NCBI GenBank assembly: GCA_023627715.1
Contig: JAMAHW010000004.1
Span: 743,548 to 807,547, forward strand
DNA length: 64,000 nucleotides
Source of the DNA: Periconia sp. R9002
Taxonomy: Eukaryota; Ascomycota; Dothideomycetes; Pleosporales; Periconiaceae
Direction: 5' to 3'
Below, in pieces: positions 10,140-20,485 of this stretch. The notes under the pieces are model-generated. The model was given only the letters and a program-made list of their open reading frames with translations. It did not search any database and had not been told where the DNA came from. Numbering within the stretch: the first letter of the stretch is position 1; each line of letters starts with the position of its first letter. The position numbers and the translations under genes were made by a program.

Positions 10140-12746
10140 ATGAGGGTTCAATCGTTCACCCGAGCGCAATCGCTGGCTTCGAGTTGCCTGCGCGCTTCAG
10201 TTCGCACCACATCGCGAGCCCCCTCGCGACACGCCCTTTCGACCGCCACGCCCACCCGATCGGCCTTCACTAGCGGAATCAAGACTGAGGCATGGATTCA
10301 GAACCAGAGGTCGTTTGATCAGAGGAGATGGCAGTCTGCTGCTGCGGTGTAAGTTTGCATTTTAGACGCAGACATCTAGTTTCAAAGGGATGCATAGGTG
10401 GAAATTTTTATTGACGATGCATACAGCATGGCAAAGGCCAACGAAGACCCGGGTACTTTATCACAAGAAACCATCGTTGAGAACCTGGATCCCGTCGAAG
10501 CGGCGAGATTATCGAGAGTCAGGAACATTGGTATTGCGGTACGGCAACTTTTCTCCTCTCTCGTTGAATATTTGAGATAGTGGTGTTGGATAGATCTGAT
10601 TGTGGATACAGGCACACATTGACTCTGGAAAAACGACCGCAACGGAACGCGTCCTTTTCTACACAGGCCGAATCAACAGCATACACGAGGTCCGCGGAAA
10701 AGATTCCGTCGGCGCAAAGATGGATTCTATGGATCTTGAGAGGGAAAAGGGAATCACAATTCAGTCTGCCGCCACTTTCTGTGACTGGGTCAAGAAGGAG
10801 GATGGAAAGGAAGAGCGATACCACATCAACTTGATTGACACGCCTGGTCACATTGATTTCACAATTGAGGTCGAACGTGCGTTGCGAGTGCTTGACGGTG
10901 CAGTCATGATTCTTTGTGCTGTAAGCGGTGTACAGAGTCAGACGATCACTGTGGACAGACAGATGAGGCGATACAACATTCCCCGAATTTCGTTCGTGAA
11001 CAAGATGGATCGTATGGGGGCAAACCCCTGGAAGGCCGTGGAGCAAATCAACCAAAAGCTTAAGATGCCTGCAGCGGCGATCCAAGTGCCCATCGGCCGT
11101 GAGGATCATTTCTTGGGTGTGGTCGACCTGATCAGAATGAAGGCTATCTACAACGAGGGGGCTAAAGGCGAGATCATTGTCGAAAAAGATGAGATACCAG
11201 AAGATCTCGTCGACTTGTGCAAGCAGAAGAGGCAGGAACTGATTGAGAAGTTGGCGGATGTGGATGAGCAAATCGAGGAAATTTACCTCAACGAAGAGAC
11301 GCCGACTCCACAGCAGATTAAGGAAGCGATCCGCAGAGCCACCATCTCGTTGAAGTTCTCGCCTGTGATGATGGGTTCCGCCTTGGCCGACAAATCCGTA
11401 CAGCCGATGCTCGACGCCGTTTGCGATTACCTGCCCAACCCCGCCGAAGTTGAGAACATGGCGCTGGACAAGAAGAAGAACGAAGCTCCTGTGAAACTGG
11501 TCTCATACAACTCGCTTCCCTTTGTCGGACTGGCTTTCAAGCTGGAAGAGAGCAACTTTGGACAGTTGACGTACATTCGAGTCTACCAAGGTACCCTTCG
11601 CAAGGGCCTGAACGTCTTCAACGCACGAACGGACAAGAAGATCAAGATTCCCAAGATTGTGCGCATGCACTCCAACGAAATGGAGGAAGTGCAAGAAATC
11701 GGAGCTGGTGAGATTTGCGCCGTGTTTGGTGTGGATTGTGCTTCTGGAGACACCTTCACGGACGGTGCTCTCGGCTACACTATGGTATGTTTATTTCCAC
11801 TGCTTTCGTCACAGATGTTTGCATACTAATCTTCCAAAAGTCTTCCATGTTCGTTCCTGAACCCGTCGTTTCCCTCTCCATCAAGGCCAAGAACAACCGT
11901 GACCTCCAAAACTTCTCCAAGGCCATGAGCCGCTTCACCCGCGAAGATCCCACATTCCGCGTCCACGTCGACCCAGAATCCCAGGAAACCGTCATCTCCG
12001 GCATGGGCGAGCTTCACCTTGACATTTACGTAGAGCGCATGCGCCGTGAGTACCGCGTCGAGTGCGAGACAGGCCAACCACAAGTCGCGTACCGCGAAAC
12101 CCTCACACAGCGCGCCAACTTCGACCATACGCTCAAGAAGCAAACAGGAGGATCCGGAGACTTTGCGCGCATCATGGGTTGGATAGAGCCGATGCCATCG
12201 CTCGAGGAGAACAAGTTCGAGCACCTCATCACGGGAGGCATCATCTCCGAGAAGTTCCTTGCAGCTTGCGACAAGGGCTTCCAAGCCAGCTGCATGACGG
12301 GCCCACTCCTCGGGCACAAGGTGCTCGGCGTCAACATGGTCATCAACGACGGCGCAACGCATCCCGTTGACTCGTCCGAAAACGCCTTCCGCATCGCCAC
12401 GCAGCAAGCCTTCCGCAAAGCCTTCGCCGCCGCCCAACCCCAGATCCTCGAACCCCTCATGAAGACGACCATCACGGCACCCAACGAGTTCCAGGGCGCC
12501 ATCGTCGGCCTCCTCAACAAGCGCAACGCCGTCATCAACGAGACGGACATTGGCGTCGACGACTTCACCATCCACGCCGACTGCAGCTTGAACTCCATGT
12601 TTGGCTTCTCGTCGCAGCTCCGTGCCAACTCGCAGGGCAAAGGAGAGTTCTCCATGGAGTTTAGCCATTACCACCCCGCGCCCATGCAGCTGCAGAAGGA
12701 GCTCATTGCCAAGTACGAAAAGGAGCAGAAGGCGAAGCAGTCTTAA
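10140..12746 (+). CDS. MEF1: Mitochondrial translation elongation factor G
   Basis: GTPase that translocates tRNA and mRNA on the mitochondrial ribosome. Four exons, 10140-10346, 10398-10538, 10612-11784 and 11841-12746, give 808 residues. The N-terminal 50-60 residues are rich in Arg/Ser/Thr/Ala without acidic residues, as in a matrix-targeting peptide. The P-loop AHIDSGKTT (117-125) is created by splicing exon 2 to exon 3. [11 protein letters not shown] (switch I), DTPGHIDF (switch II) and NKMD (guanine specificity) follow. Domains II-V continue to the C-terminus, with the exon 3/4 joint giving [13 protein letters not shown]. The first intron uses a GTGTAA donor; the alternative GTAAGT two bases on breaks the frame. 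The related factor Mef2 (ribosome recycling) is less likely because domain architecture and length fit EF-G1, but this was not tested by alignment. Confidence 0.96.
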
Positions 12747-14238
12747 TCGCGTGCTTCTTTTTCCTTTTCTTTTTCTTGTTTTTGAGCGGCGCGGAGGGTT
12801 TTTGCGTGTGTTGAAAAAGCAGGGGTTATTTTGTCGGGGAATTCACGGACCCGGAATGTAATACCCTTTCTGTAGAAAGTGAAGAGAAAGGGGGGAATGA
12901 TAGGGTTGTTTGTTTGTTTGGAACCTCCTTACTTACCTATTCCCCCTCTACCCCCAACATTCCCTCACTCACGTGGAGTACAAGGGGAACGAACTGAGAT
13001 ATTTCTGTTGTTGTACAATTAATACATGAGGATCGCCGGCAGGGCAGTAAATCGACAGAGGAAAACATCACGAGAGAGAAAGGAGGGGGGGGGGAGGACT
13101 TACGTTGCATCAGCAGCAGCGTGTTGAACGGTTGGATCTCTGGTTGGTTAGTACGATATATGTATGTATGTATATGAAGGCCGCCGCGGGCTTCTATGTA
13201 TAGAAAGTAGCAGGGGCTCCGCCGGCTTGTGGTTTGTATGTATATTAGATTATGGGATCTTTTTCTTTCTTTCTTGGATGGTCTAAAGGATCCATCATCA
13301 CCTCGCTGGGGAAGAAAAGGGGAAGGAAAAATAAGGGAATTAGCAAAACGATCTACTCTCCAATTCTTCTCTTCTACATCAATCACACAGTGAGGTTTTT
13401 TTTTTCACAGCAAAGTAGTAGTAGATTTCTTCTATTCTTGTTTCAAAAACTAATGTTACGTGTTCTGATGTTACAAGTATAACAGGGTAACAGAAAGATA
13501 GCACATATGGTGGTTTGATAAGTTGGTAGGTTGGTTTGGGGTGGGGGTATCTCATAAAAATACACACAAAGGGGTAGGTATATCGAACATAATAAACGCC
13601 GCCACGGTCCAATCAGTGCCGAATCAGTGAAAAAAAGGAGAAGACGGCCGTGAAACAGACATGAAAGAGAGCTATGTTTGGAGCTCAGGCATGATGGTGG
13701 TGTATGTAGAGAAGGGTGGGGAAAAAAGGTCAGGCTTTATGAGCTTGTGTGTTCCCTCTCTTTTTGTGCCTGTCTGCCGGTCCTCTGCTCTTGATTTTGT
13801 TTTGCAGAGAGTTGTTGTGTGGCGGATATGATGCTCGAGAGAATTTGAGAGATAATAGAAAAAGACAACAAACATTAAGGAGAGAAACGCGATCGCGAGA
13901 GATCAATGGCCCAATGTACAGAAGGCGGGCGATAAAAAAAAGCAAGCCGGGAAATCATTTCCACGGCCAATATACACAAGGAGACGAAAGAAAGTGACTT
14001 GCAAATGGAAGCAATAATATAGACATAAGAAAGATTCGTTAGGACGTCGAGATCACACTCAACGTTTAAGCCGTTTGCGCCGCTGGTAATGTAGACAGCC
14101 CAAAACCCACAACAAAGGTTGTAAAGGAAATCAAGGAAATTGGACGCCAAGTAGCAGGAGCAGCTGGGGGTATGTGACAAAGGAAATCGAAATGTCTGTA
14201 AATGATGACTGGGAGAAGTGAAATACTGTGTGGATGTT
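12747..14238. other. Convergent 3' region, no gene seen
   Basis: Two genes converge here, so both 3' untranslated regions lie inside it. It holds a run of ten G at 13085-13094 and a TATG-rich microsatellite at about 13155-13176. Frames are short and low in complexity. Confidence 0.5.
13085..13094 (+). repeat. Poly-G run
   Basis: Ten consecutive G inside a purine-rich tract (gagaaaggagg before, aggac after). It is a simple-sequence tract in the convergent 3' region, prone to length variation. Confidence 0.8.
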
Positions 14239-16263
14239 TTATCTGTCCAGCGGAAATCCGGTGGATGTTTCCTGCAAAGGTGATGCAAGCGGCGAAATAA
14301 CGCTGGGAAGACCTGCTAAGATGGGATGTATGCTGTCAAGATCAACGCCGCTGTCCCGCTCTTTGCCCTCAAGTGTTGAAAAAGGACTAGAATCAATGTC
14401 GGCAGCTCGATGCGGTGGTGTCCAAGGACTCAACAAAGCCTTAGACTCTTCCTCTTGATCAGCGTCTTGCTGCTCATCGGCACTGAGTACGCGGCCTCCA
14501 AGTTGGACGTCGCTAACGCGAACCTGAAAAGCTAATGCTTTCTGTGCATCTTTAATAAGCTCTTCCGTCCAAGTCAGGCACCGCCCTAAGCTTTGGTTCA
14601 TCTTTTGACTGTCAACGAGCAGTTCGCGATGTTTTGACAGATCGAGCCGCAACCGCTTCTCATCCCGTAAACGATGGGCGGCGTCACGCTCTGCCAGCGC
14701 TTCAGGACTCATGACACTTTCATCGAAAGAAGAGTCACTACTGTCTTCAAGACCATCCTCCTCTTCTTCTGACATATCCGACAATTGGCCGAACTCGTTC
14801 GTATCGGCTACCGAATACTCTTCAGAATTCGTGATTACTGTATCTGTCGAGAAACGACCCGCTCGGGTCATGCGTCGGAATCTGCGCAACTCCGCCTTTT
14901 GTTTACGGACTTCCTTCTCAAGAGAGCGATTGATGGCAAGGAGAGAGCTATTGCTGATTTCAAGATCGAGAACTTTTCTTTCTCTCCTGGCATTGGCAGC
15001 CAACTCATTCATGTGCTCCAGCATGCTTTGGCCTGGTGCAGGCTTTGAGACAGTCGGGTTTGGTGATGACAATCCATTTTGAATGTCACCGGACCCAGCG
15101 GACGCGGAAATCACATTTTCAGGCAATGAGCCACTGCTAGAGGTCATGTTTTCGTGATGCAACGGGCTTGGGTGAATGCCGGTCGGATCTTGTGAGGGCA
15201 CCTTTTTCAACGAATGTGTAGAATCAATCGAAGAGAGACTAGCGCTTTTTCCGTGACCCATACGGGTGATGGATGATCCACCGCTGGATCTTCTTCCTGA
15301 ACCAACAACGCTAGCTTCGGGTGTGTGTGTTCCAGAGAAAATTGACAAACCCGAAGAACCTCTGTGTAGGTTTGGTCGGAGGACTTGAGAGACGCCTTTC
15401 CTATACGAGAGATGCATGCTGTCCTTCGAAGGAGATGGCGGGCGGAGACCTTGTTGGGCTGCCGCAAGAGAATGGTTGGTCCAATTCTCGGGTGATGTAG
15501 ATAGTGGCGGTGTCGGAGACGATGGGCTGGCTTTCGCTTCGGAAATGCTGTCTGCATGGAAAAACTTGCTCTCTGGTCGTGATCTGCCCACGGAGGATAA
15601 TGGCGGAGAGGAATCCCGGTTGTTTTTAGGGCCCTCGTCTTGGTCACCATTAGCATAGAAGAATACGGGGCCCTTTTTCTGAGGCGGCGGTTGGTCCTGC
15701 ACTGTTCGAGCGTCATTCACGTGAAAGAACATAGGCGAGGTACTCCGTGCCCCGACATCAGGGGCATGATTGTAGATGTTGGATAGCGGCGGTCGAGGTG
15801 TAGGCGTTGTGTTGTAGTTATTTCCTCCAACGACGCTTCTCGGCCTCTTACTTTGGCCACTGGGGAGCTTAGCCCCGGGTGCACCGTAGCCATAACCCTG
15901 CTCTTTCTGTGCATAATCAATGGATGAGGTTGGTCTCGAAGTAGCTGAGGTAACAGAGGGTGTGCCGGTAGGAGTAGACTGAGCACTGCCTGCGCCAACA
16001 CGGGATGTCCTAGCCGACGACCGTGGGGTTACATTGCTGTTTAGGAGGGATTTGACGGGGGTGACATCTTCGTTGGTAGATGTGGCAATTCGGGGAGCAG
16101 AGCCTACAACGCTGCGAGGCTTGCGAGTGGTGGTGGTGGTGGAGGAGGTGCCGGAAGTGGTAGACGCAAGACGTGGGGTGACGGGAGTCTTTGCGGTGCG
16201 GGTGGTAGCGAGAGTGGGCTTCAATGGCCGCGAGGTGTTCGTGTTGTTTCGGTCTATGGGCAT
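14239..16263 (-). CDS. Unrecognised coiled-coil protein with repeated FF(H/Y) motifs
   Basis: Single-exon frame of 674 residues; I do not recognise the family with certainty. Residues 1-175 are Ser/Thr/Pro/Arg-rich and basic. At about 178-184, 200-206 and 233-238 a short motif repeats: MFFHVND, VFFYANGD and KFFHADS, each in a Pro/Ser/Gly-rich setting. A predicted coiled coil runs from about 413 to 465 (MLEHMNELAANARRERK onward, then SLEKEVRKQKAELRRFRR). An acidic patch (SEEEEDGLEDSSD, about 498-510) follows, then a second helical segment at about 520-585 (EALAERDAAHRLRDEKRLR). The tail is disordered. No membrane or enzyme domain is visible. The architecture suggests a cytoskeletal, polarity or septum scaffold, but that is only a guess. 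It is divergently arranged with DNA polymerase kappa, with 511 bp between the start codons. Confidence 0.85.
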   Translation of the reverse strand: MPIDRNNTNTSRPLKPTLATTRTAKTPVTPRLASTTSGTSSTTTTTRKPRSVVGSAPRIATSTNEDVTPVKSLLNSNVTPRSSARTSRVGAGSAQSTPTGTPSVTSATSRPTSSIDYAQKEQGYGYGAPGAKLPSGQSKRPRSVVGGNNYNTTPTPRPPLSNIYNHAPDVGARSTSPMFFHVNDARTVQDQPPPQKKGPVFFYANGDQDEGPKNNRDSSPPLSSVGRSRPESKFFHADSISEAKASPSSPTPPLSTSPENWTNHSLAAAQQGLRPPSPSKDSMHLSYRKGVSQVLRPNLHRGSSGLSIFSGTHTPEASVVGSGRRSSGGSSITRMGHGKSASLSSIDSTHSLKKVPSQDPTGIHPSPLHHENMTSSSGSLPENVISASAGSGDIQNGLSSPNPTVSKPAPGQSMLEHMNELAANARRERKVLDLEISNSSLLAINRSLEKEVRKQKAELRRFRRMTRAGRFSTDTVITNSEEYSVADTNEFGQLSDMSEEEEDGLEDSSDSSFDESVMSPEALAERDAAHRLRDEKRLRLDLSKHRELLVDSQKMNQSLGRCLTWTEELIKDAQKALAFQVRVSDVQLGGRVLSADEQQDADQEEESKALLSPWTPPHRAADIDSSPFSTLEGKERDSGVDLDSIHPILAGLPSVISPLASPLQETSTGFPLDR

Positions 16264-16774
16264 GGTCCGACTGCTTGTATTAATTCAGAGGTCGGTTAGA
16301 GGTATTGAGGAGGGTGGACATGGCCGTCCAAGGAGGCAATTGGTGGTTGCTGGGGGAGGGTTGGCGTGTTGACAGGAGTGTTGTGAGGCGATGTTTAATT
16401 TCTGCAGACCAAAACAAACGGGTTTGGGGTTGAATATGCTGCAGGGCGCGGCAGGCGTGTAAGAGGAGAGGCCGCAGAATCAGGTAGGTGCAGAAGTGCA
16501 AAGCGAGGCCATGGCGTAGCGGTGAATAAGACTGAGGGGCTCTCGTGAATGCCTCCTTGTTGTGGGCGAGGGCAACTACGAGATGAGATCCGCTCTCTAT
16601 TGTGATGATGAAGCCATTCTGCGCGCAGTGCCCGGCCAGGCGGGCTTTGTAACTAAGCTGTTCTGGGTCTTAGCGCGCGCTTTCATATAATCGCCTTGGA
16701 CGCGTTGTTATACGGGCATCATCGGCTATATCCTTTCACTCTGTCATCAATGCTATTATGGCTCCACATCCACT
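16264..16774. promoter_or_regulatory. Shared 5' region of coiled-coil gene and polymerase kappa
   Basis: 511 bp between two divergent start codons must contain both promoters and leaders. No consensus TATA box is clear; ttcatataatcgcc at 16682 on the plus strand is the closest. An acceptor-like aagcag lies 7 bp upstream of the minus-strand start codon and could end a 5'UTR intron. Confidence 0.6.
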
Positions 16775-16782
16775 ATGAATAG
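16750..16782 (+). promoter_or_regulatory. Two short upstream ORFs overlapping the polymerase kappa start
   Basis: ATG at 16750 opens a ten-codon frame ending at TAG 16780-16782, past the main start codon. ATG at 16758 opens a six-codon frame whose TGA (16776-16778) overlaps the main ATG (16775-16777) as ATGA. If the transcript starts upstream of 16750, both would reduce initiation at 16775. Alternatively initiation may occur at the in-frame Met at 16910. The transcript start is unknown. Confidence 0.5.
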
Positions 16783-18925
16783 CCATGTCACGGGTACTGC
16801 CAGCTCACCATCTCCCCAACTCTTGCCTCACCATCAGGATGCGCCTTCCCATTCCTCTCCGAATACGTTCCCACAGTCCGATGCCGCCAACCTTCATGTT
16901 CCGGCCGCCATGACTGCACATGCATCAGACCGACCTCAGGCCTCCAGAACTCCTTCTGATGAGCACGACACGTTGAAATATCACCTACTGGGCCCTAGTC
17001 TTACCAAAGCCGGCCAGGATACCGTCAACCAACAGAAAGTCTCGGAGATAATCTACAATGCGTCCAAAGGCAGCAAATTCTTCAATAATGAGGAGGTGCG
17101 GGATAAAACTCTGACGGAGAAAATCAACAAGATTTCGGACAAAAAGCGCCAGTTGGAGAAGCTTGACCTGAGCTCGCATTTGAGGAGGGCGGATGACTAC
17201 ATTGCGGAGTTGGAATTGTCGCGAGACCTGTCACAGGTTGTGGTCCACATTGATTGCGACGCTTTTTATGCAGCAGTGGAAGAGCTTGATCGGCCAGAGT
17301 TGAAAGATGTTCCCATGGCTGTCGGCAAAGGCGTTCTCACAACGTGCAACTATCATGCTCGTAAATTTGGATGCCGTTCCGGAATGGCTGGTTTTGTAGC
17401 CATGAAACTCTGCCCGCAGCTCATCTGTGTGCCTATGAACTTCGCCAAATATTCTGCCAAAGCAGAAGAAGTTCGTGCTGTGCTAGCAGAGTATGATCCT
17501 CGATTTGAGTCCGCATCCTGCGATGAGGCGTAAGTATAGCCCAGATTTCACATTGCCAGCGAAGAACGGAAGACAGAAAGACTCTATTCTCCGTCTAGGG
17601 GCGATTTTGACTGACTCTACCCCAATATCAGGTATTTAAACTTGACCCAATACTGTAATGACCATAGTATGAGCCCCGAAGAAGCTGTACAGCAACTCCG
17701 CGCGGAAGTCCATGAAAGGACTAAGATTACGGTATCAGCCGGTATAGCGGCCAACGCAAAGCTTGCCAAAATATGTAGTAACAAAAACAAGCCCAACGGT
17801 CAGTTTTCGCTGCCAAGGGACAGGCAAACCATCATGGAATTTATGAGGTCACTACCTACCAGAAAAGTAAACGGTGTCGGGCGTGTGTTCGAGCGCGAAC
17901 TGGATGCGATCGGCGTTAAAACGTGCGGTGACATATATGAGTACAGAGCCTATTTGGCCCAGCTTTTCGGGCAAAAGGCTTTCCAGTTCTTGATGCAGTG
18001 TTACCTGGGTCTTGGTCGCACTTCGATCCAGCCGGCAGAGGAGTACGAACGAAAGAGTGTGGGCACCGAAACAACATTCAAAGAGCTCGCCTCACCAGAC
18101 TCGCTGCGTGCCAAACTGCGAGAAGTTGCCGAAGAGTTGGAAGGTGACTTGAAGCGAACCGAGTTCAAAGGTCGCACACTGTGTATCAAAATAAAGCTCC
18201 ATACATACGAAGTCTATACACGACAGATGACACCTCCCTTTGCCATTCATAAAGCAGACGATCTATACAAATATAGTCTTCCTATGTTGGAGAGACTGAT
18301 GAAGGAAATGCCAGATTTCAAACTACGGCTGATGGGTTTGCGGGTTACGCACCTTGTTAGCACAAAAAAGCCTGGCATCGACTTTTTTGGCCGACATCGA
18401 GTTGCAAAAAACACCGAAAAACCGGCAGCTGCTACCAAAACGCGATCTAATGTCGATCCAGCGGGATGGGAAGTTTGGCCGGAAGCCGAGTTCGAAGAAG
18501 CAGCCCGGCAAGAACGCGACAACGACATGAACGAACTGGAACAACTCTCTCAAGAATACGAGAAACAAACGATAGGTGAAGTCACCGAAAAGTCGACAAC
18601 AGATCAACCCCGAGTGGAGCAGGAGCCAGAACCTGAGCCATGGATATGTCCAATTTGCTCTCTTCCGCAAGCACCGGATGATACCACCTTTAACTCACAC
18701 ATTGACTTCTGTCTCTCGCGGCAGACCATCAAGGAAGCAGTCCAGTCCACATCTGCCACCTCATCAGGCCCGAATTCGACGACGAAACCACAGCTACCAC
18801 CACCACAACCTACAAAGAAGAAGGGCAAACGCGGGCGTCCCACAAATGATGCTTTGGATGAGAAGACGCGTGAGAAACGCCGGGCCTTTTTCACCGCTGC
18901 AAGTGCTAATGGTCCTTCGTCATAA
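16775..18925 (+). CDS. POLK: Y-family translesion DNA polymerase kappa (DinB type)
   Basis: Error-prone polymerase that extends past bulky DNA lesions in the nucleus. Two exons, 16775-17529 and 17632-18925, give 682 residues. The 102-bp intron splits the second catalytic motif, and splicing restores SCDEAYLNLT. Catalytic acids are D160 and D162 (HIDCDAFYAAVEE) and D250/E251. The N-clasp helices (about 65-150, e.g. KVSEIIYNASKGSKFF) are diagnostic of kappa over eta or iota. Fingers, thumb and little finger follow. KKPGIDFFG after the little finger resembles a PCNA-interacting box. The C-terminus carries one C2HC ubiquitin-binding zinc finger (CPIC..H..DFC, in exon 2 near nt 18,648-18,714) and a basic tail (KKKGKRGR). 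Vertebrate kappa has two such fingers; here I see one. The start may instead be the Met at 16910, which loses 45 low-complexity residues. Confidence 0.95.
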
Positions 18926-19427
18926 TGTTGACGCTTTCATGTATGGTGGGAATGTTAACGGTTCAAATATTGTAAATGCATACATACCTAGGTAGCGATC
19001 ATCATCCATTCCTCCATTGATTAGAAAGTTGAAAACAGAGAACCACAAACCCAAATTTCTTCCAATACAAAATAGATGTCCATGGTAATAAGAATAAAGT
19101 GGAGCAATCCCCACACACACAGCATGGGGACTGCTTGGGATGAGGAGAAGCCTTCGATGGAGGAGAAGAAGATCTAAGGGAACGCGTTGTATCCTAAAGT
19201 AGTAGCAAACAAGGAACGTAGGGAAGTTACAAACTGTAGAAATAATCAGTGATGCTTCCGCGCCCGCGCACGTCGGTTAATCCTTATCGCAGACTCTCGA
19301 CACCACCTTCCTTCTCTTCCAACACACCTGCCCTGCAGGCCACGCAGCTACTATCACTATGCGAGCTTACCTTCCTACAATTACTCCGTGCCTTCCTAGA
19401 CACAAGCTTCCAACCCGTCTACCCGTC

Positions 19428-19555
19428 GCCTCTTCTTCACCCATGCTCTTCTTCACCTATGCTCTTCTTCACCTATGCTCTTCTTCACCTATGCTCTTCT
19501 TCACCTATGCTCTTCTTCACCTATGCTCTTCTTCACCTATGCTCTTCTTCACCCA
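19428..19555 (+). repeat. 16-bp minisatellite, about 8 copies
   Basis: Tandem units of the form tgctcttcttcaccta, six near-perfect (19444-19539) plus diverged first (19428) and last (19540) copies. Because 16 is not divisible by three, each unit shifts frame. Three units restore it, so every frame reads a 16-residue peptide repeat (for example PMLFFTYALLHLCSSS). That inflates apparent open frames here. Confidence 0.92.
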
Positions 19556-19951
19556 TACTCAAAGTGGTGTCTTCAAGGATGCCGTCAACGCCACCGGACA
19601 GACAGCAAGATTCGCTGGAACGGACGGACAGACTTCAGCAGTCTAGGCCCCCGAAAAGACCGCGCATCACAGTAGAAAGGACATCACCTACACTATCTGC
19701 CCTCACAGACGTCCAGCCCGATGGAGCATTGGTTCCTCTCGAGGTCAAACAGCCGCCTGTCAAGCCCTCCTCGAGGAAGGGTAGTCTCCAAGACTCCCCG
19801 CTCGACAGCACGACACCAGACGCGGCTAAAACACTGATTCCTCTCTGGGTAGAAAGCTTGAGCTCTCTTTGGGACGGGGTAGTCTCAGCATCTCAAATTA
19901 GCTGAATACAGTACAAATACGTTGTAGCTCTGAATACAGGCCGAATTATTA

Positions 19952-20485
19952 AAAGTGTTTTCTTCTTCGCAATTGATTGGTGTAATCAGTCACGGTATCA
20001 ACACTGATTTGGATCTCAGGTAACGTCCCTGGCTGGGACGTGCTCACAGGTAACCATTGGTCACGTAATTGGGGCTTATGGGTTCCAACATTGAAGGATA
20101 GGGAATCATTTTATAGGATAGTGTGGATGAAAAGATAACCTATGCTGCATTTTTTTAGGAGTACATATAAGTAAAAGCAGCGTATGTAGCTATAATTTCC
20201 TTTCTTTCCTACCTAGAAGGGGTAGGATTTTTAAAATATCATTGGTATACACAAATTTAAAATACTTAAGCCCCAACGTAACATCGCTGGTCGTATACCC
20301 CCCAGAATTGCTTATAGCCGTAGGCACTAGAAGAGTTTCTGATAGTAAGGGCCTATTTTCTACGCACATACAACGTAGCAGATATAATTCGGCCTGTCCC
20401 CAGCCAAGGACGTTACCTGAGATTTGAAACCAGTGTTGATACCGTGACTGATTACACCAATCAATTGCGAAGAAGAAGACACTTT
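19952..20485. mobile_element. MITE-like element with roughly 88-bp terminal inverted repeats
   Basis: Bases 19952-20039 (starting aaagtgttttcttcttcgc) reappear inverted at 20396-20485 with only a handful of mismatches and small indels. The 534-bp unit encodes no transposase and has an AT-rich centre. Weaker inverted similarity continues inward (tggggctta at about 20070 against taagcccca at about 20270). No clear target-site duplication is seen at either edge. Fragments of the same repeat family lie just outside: 19936-19949 matches the inverse of 20384-20397, and 20098-20109 matches the inverse of 20487-20498. This implies nesting or rearrangement. It is most simply a non-autonomous inverted-repeat transposon relic; superfamily unknown. 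Confidence 0.7.

Noticed and set aside
11826..12674. 282-codon minus frame opposite MEF1 exon 4
   Set aside because: It lies wholly inside a well-supported EF-G exon, and its length follows from the codon bias of the true gene.
19249..19905. 218-codon plus frame spanning the 16-bp minisatellite
   Set aside because: Its length depends on the stop-free minisatellite and it has no family resemblance. The last 100 residues look slightly protein-like, but there is no supporting splice or promoter context.
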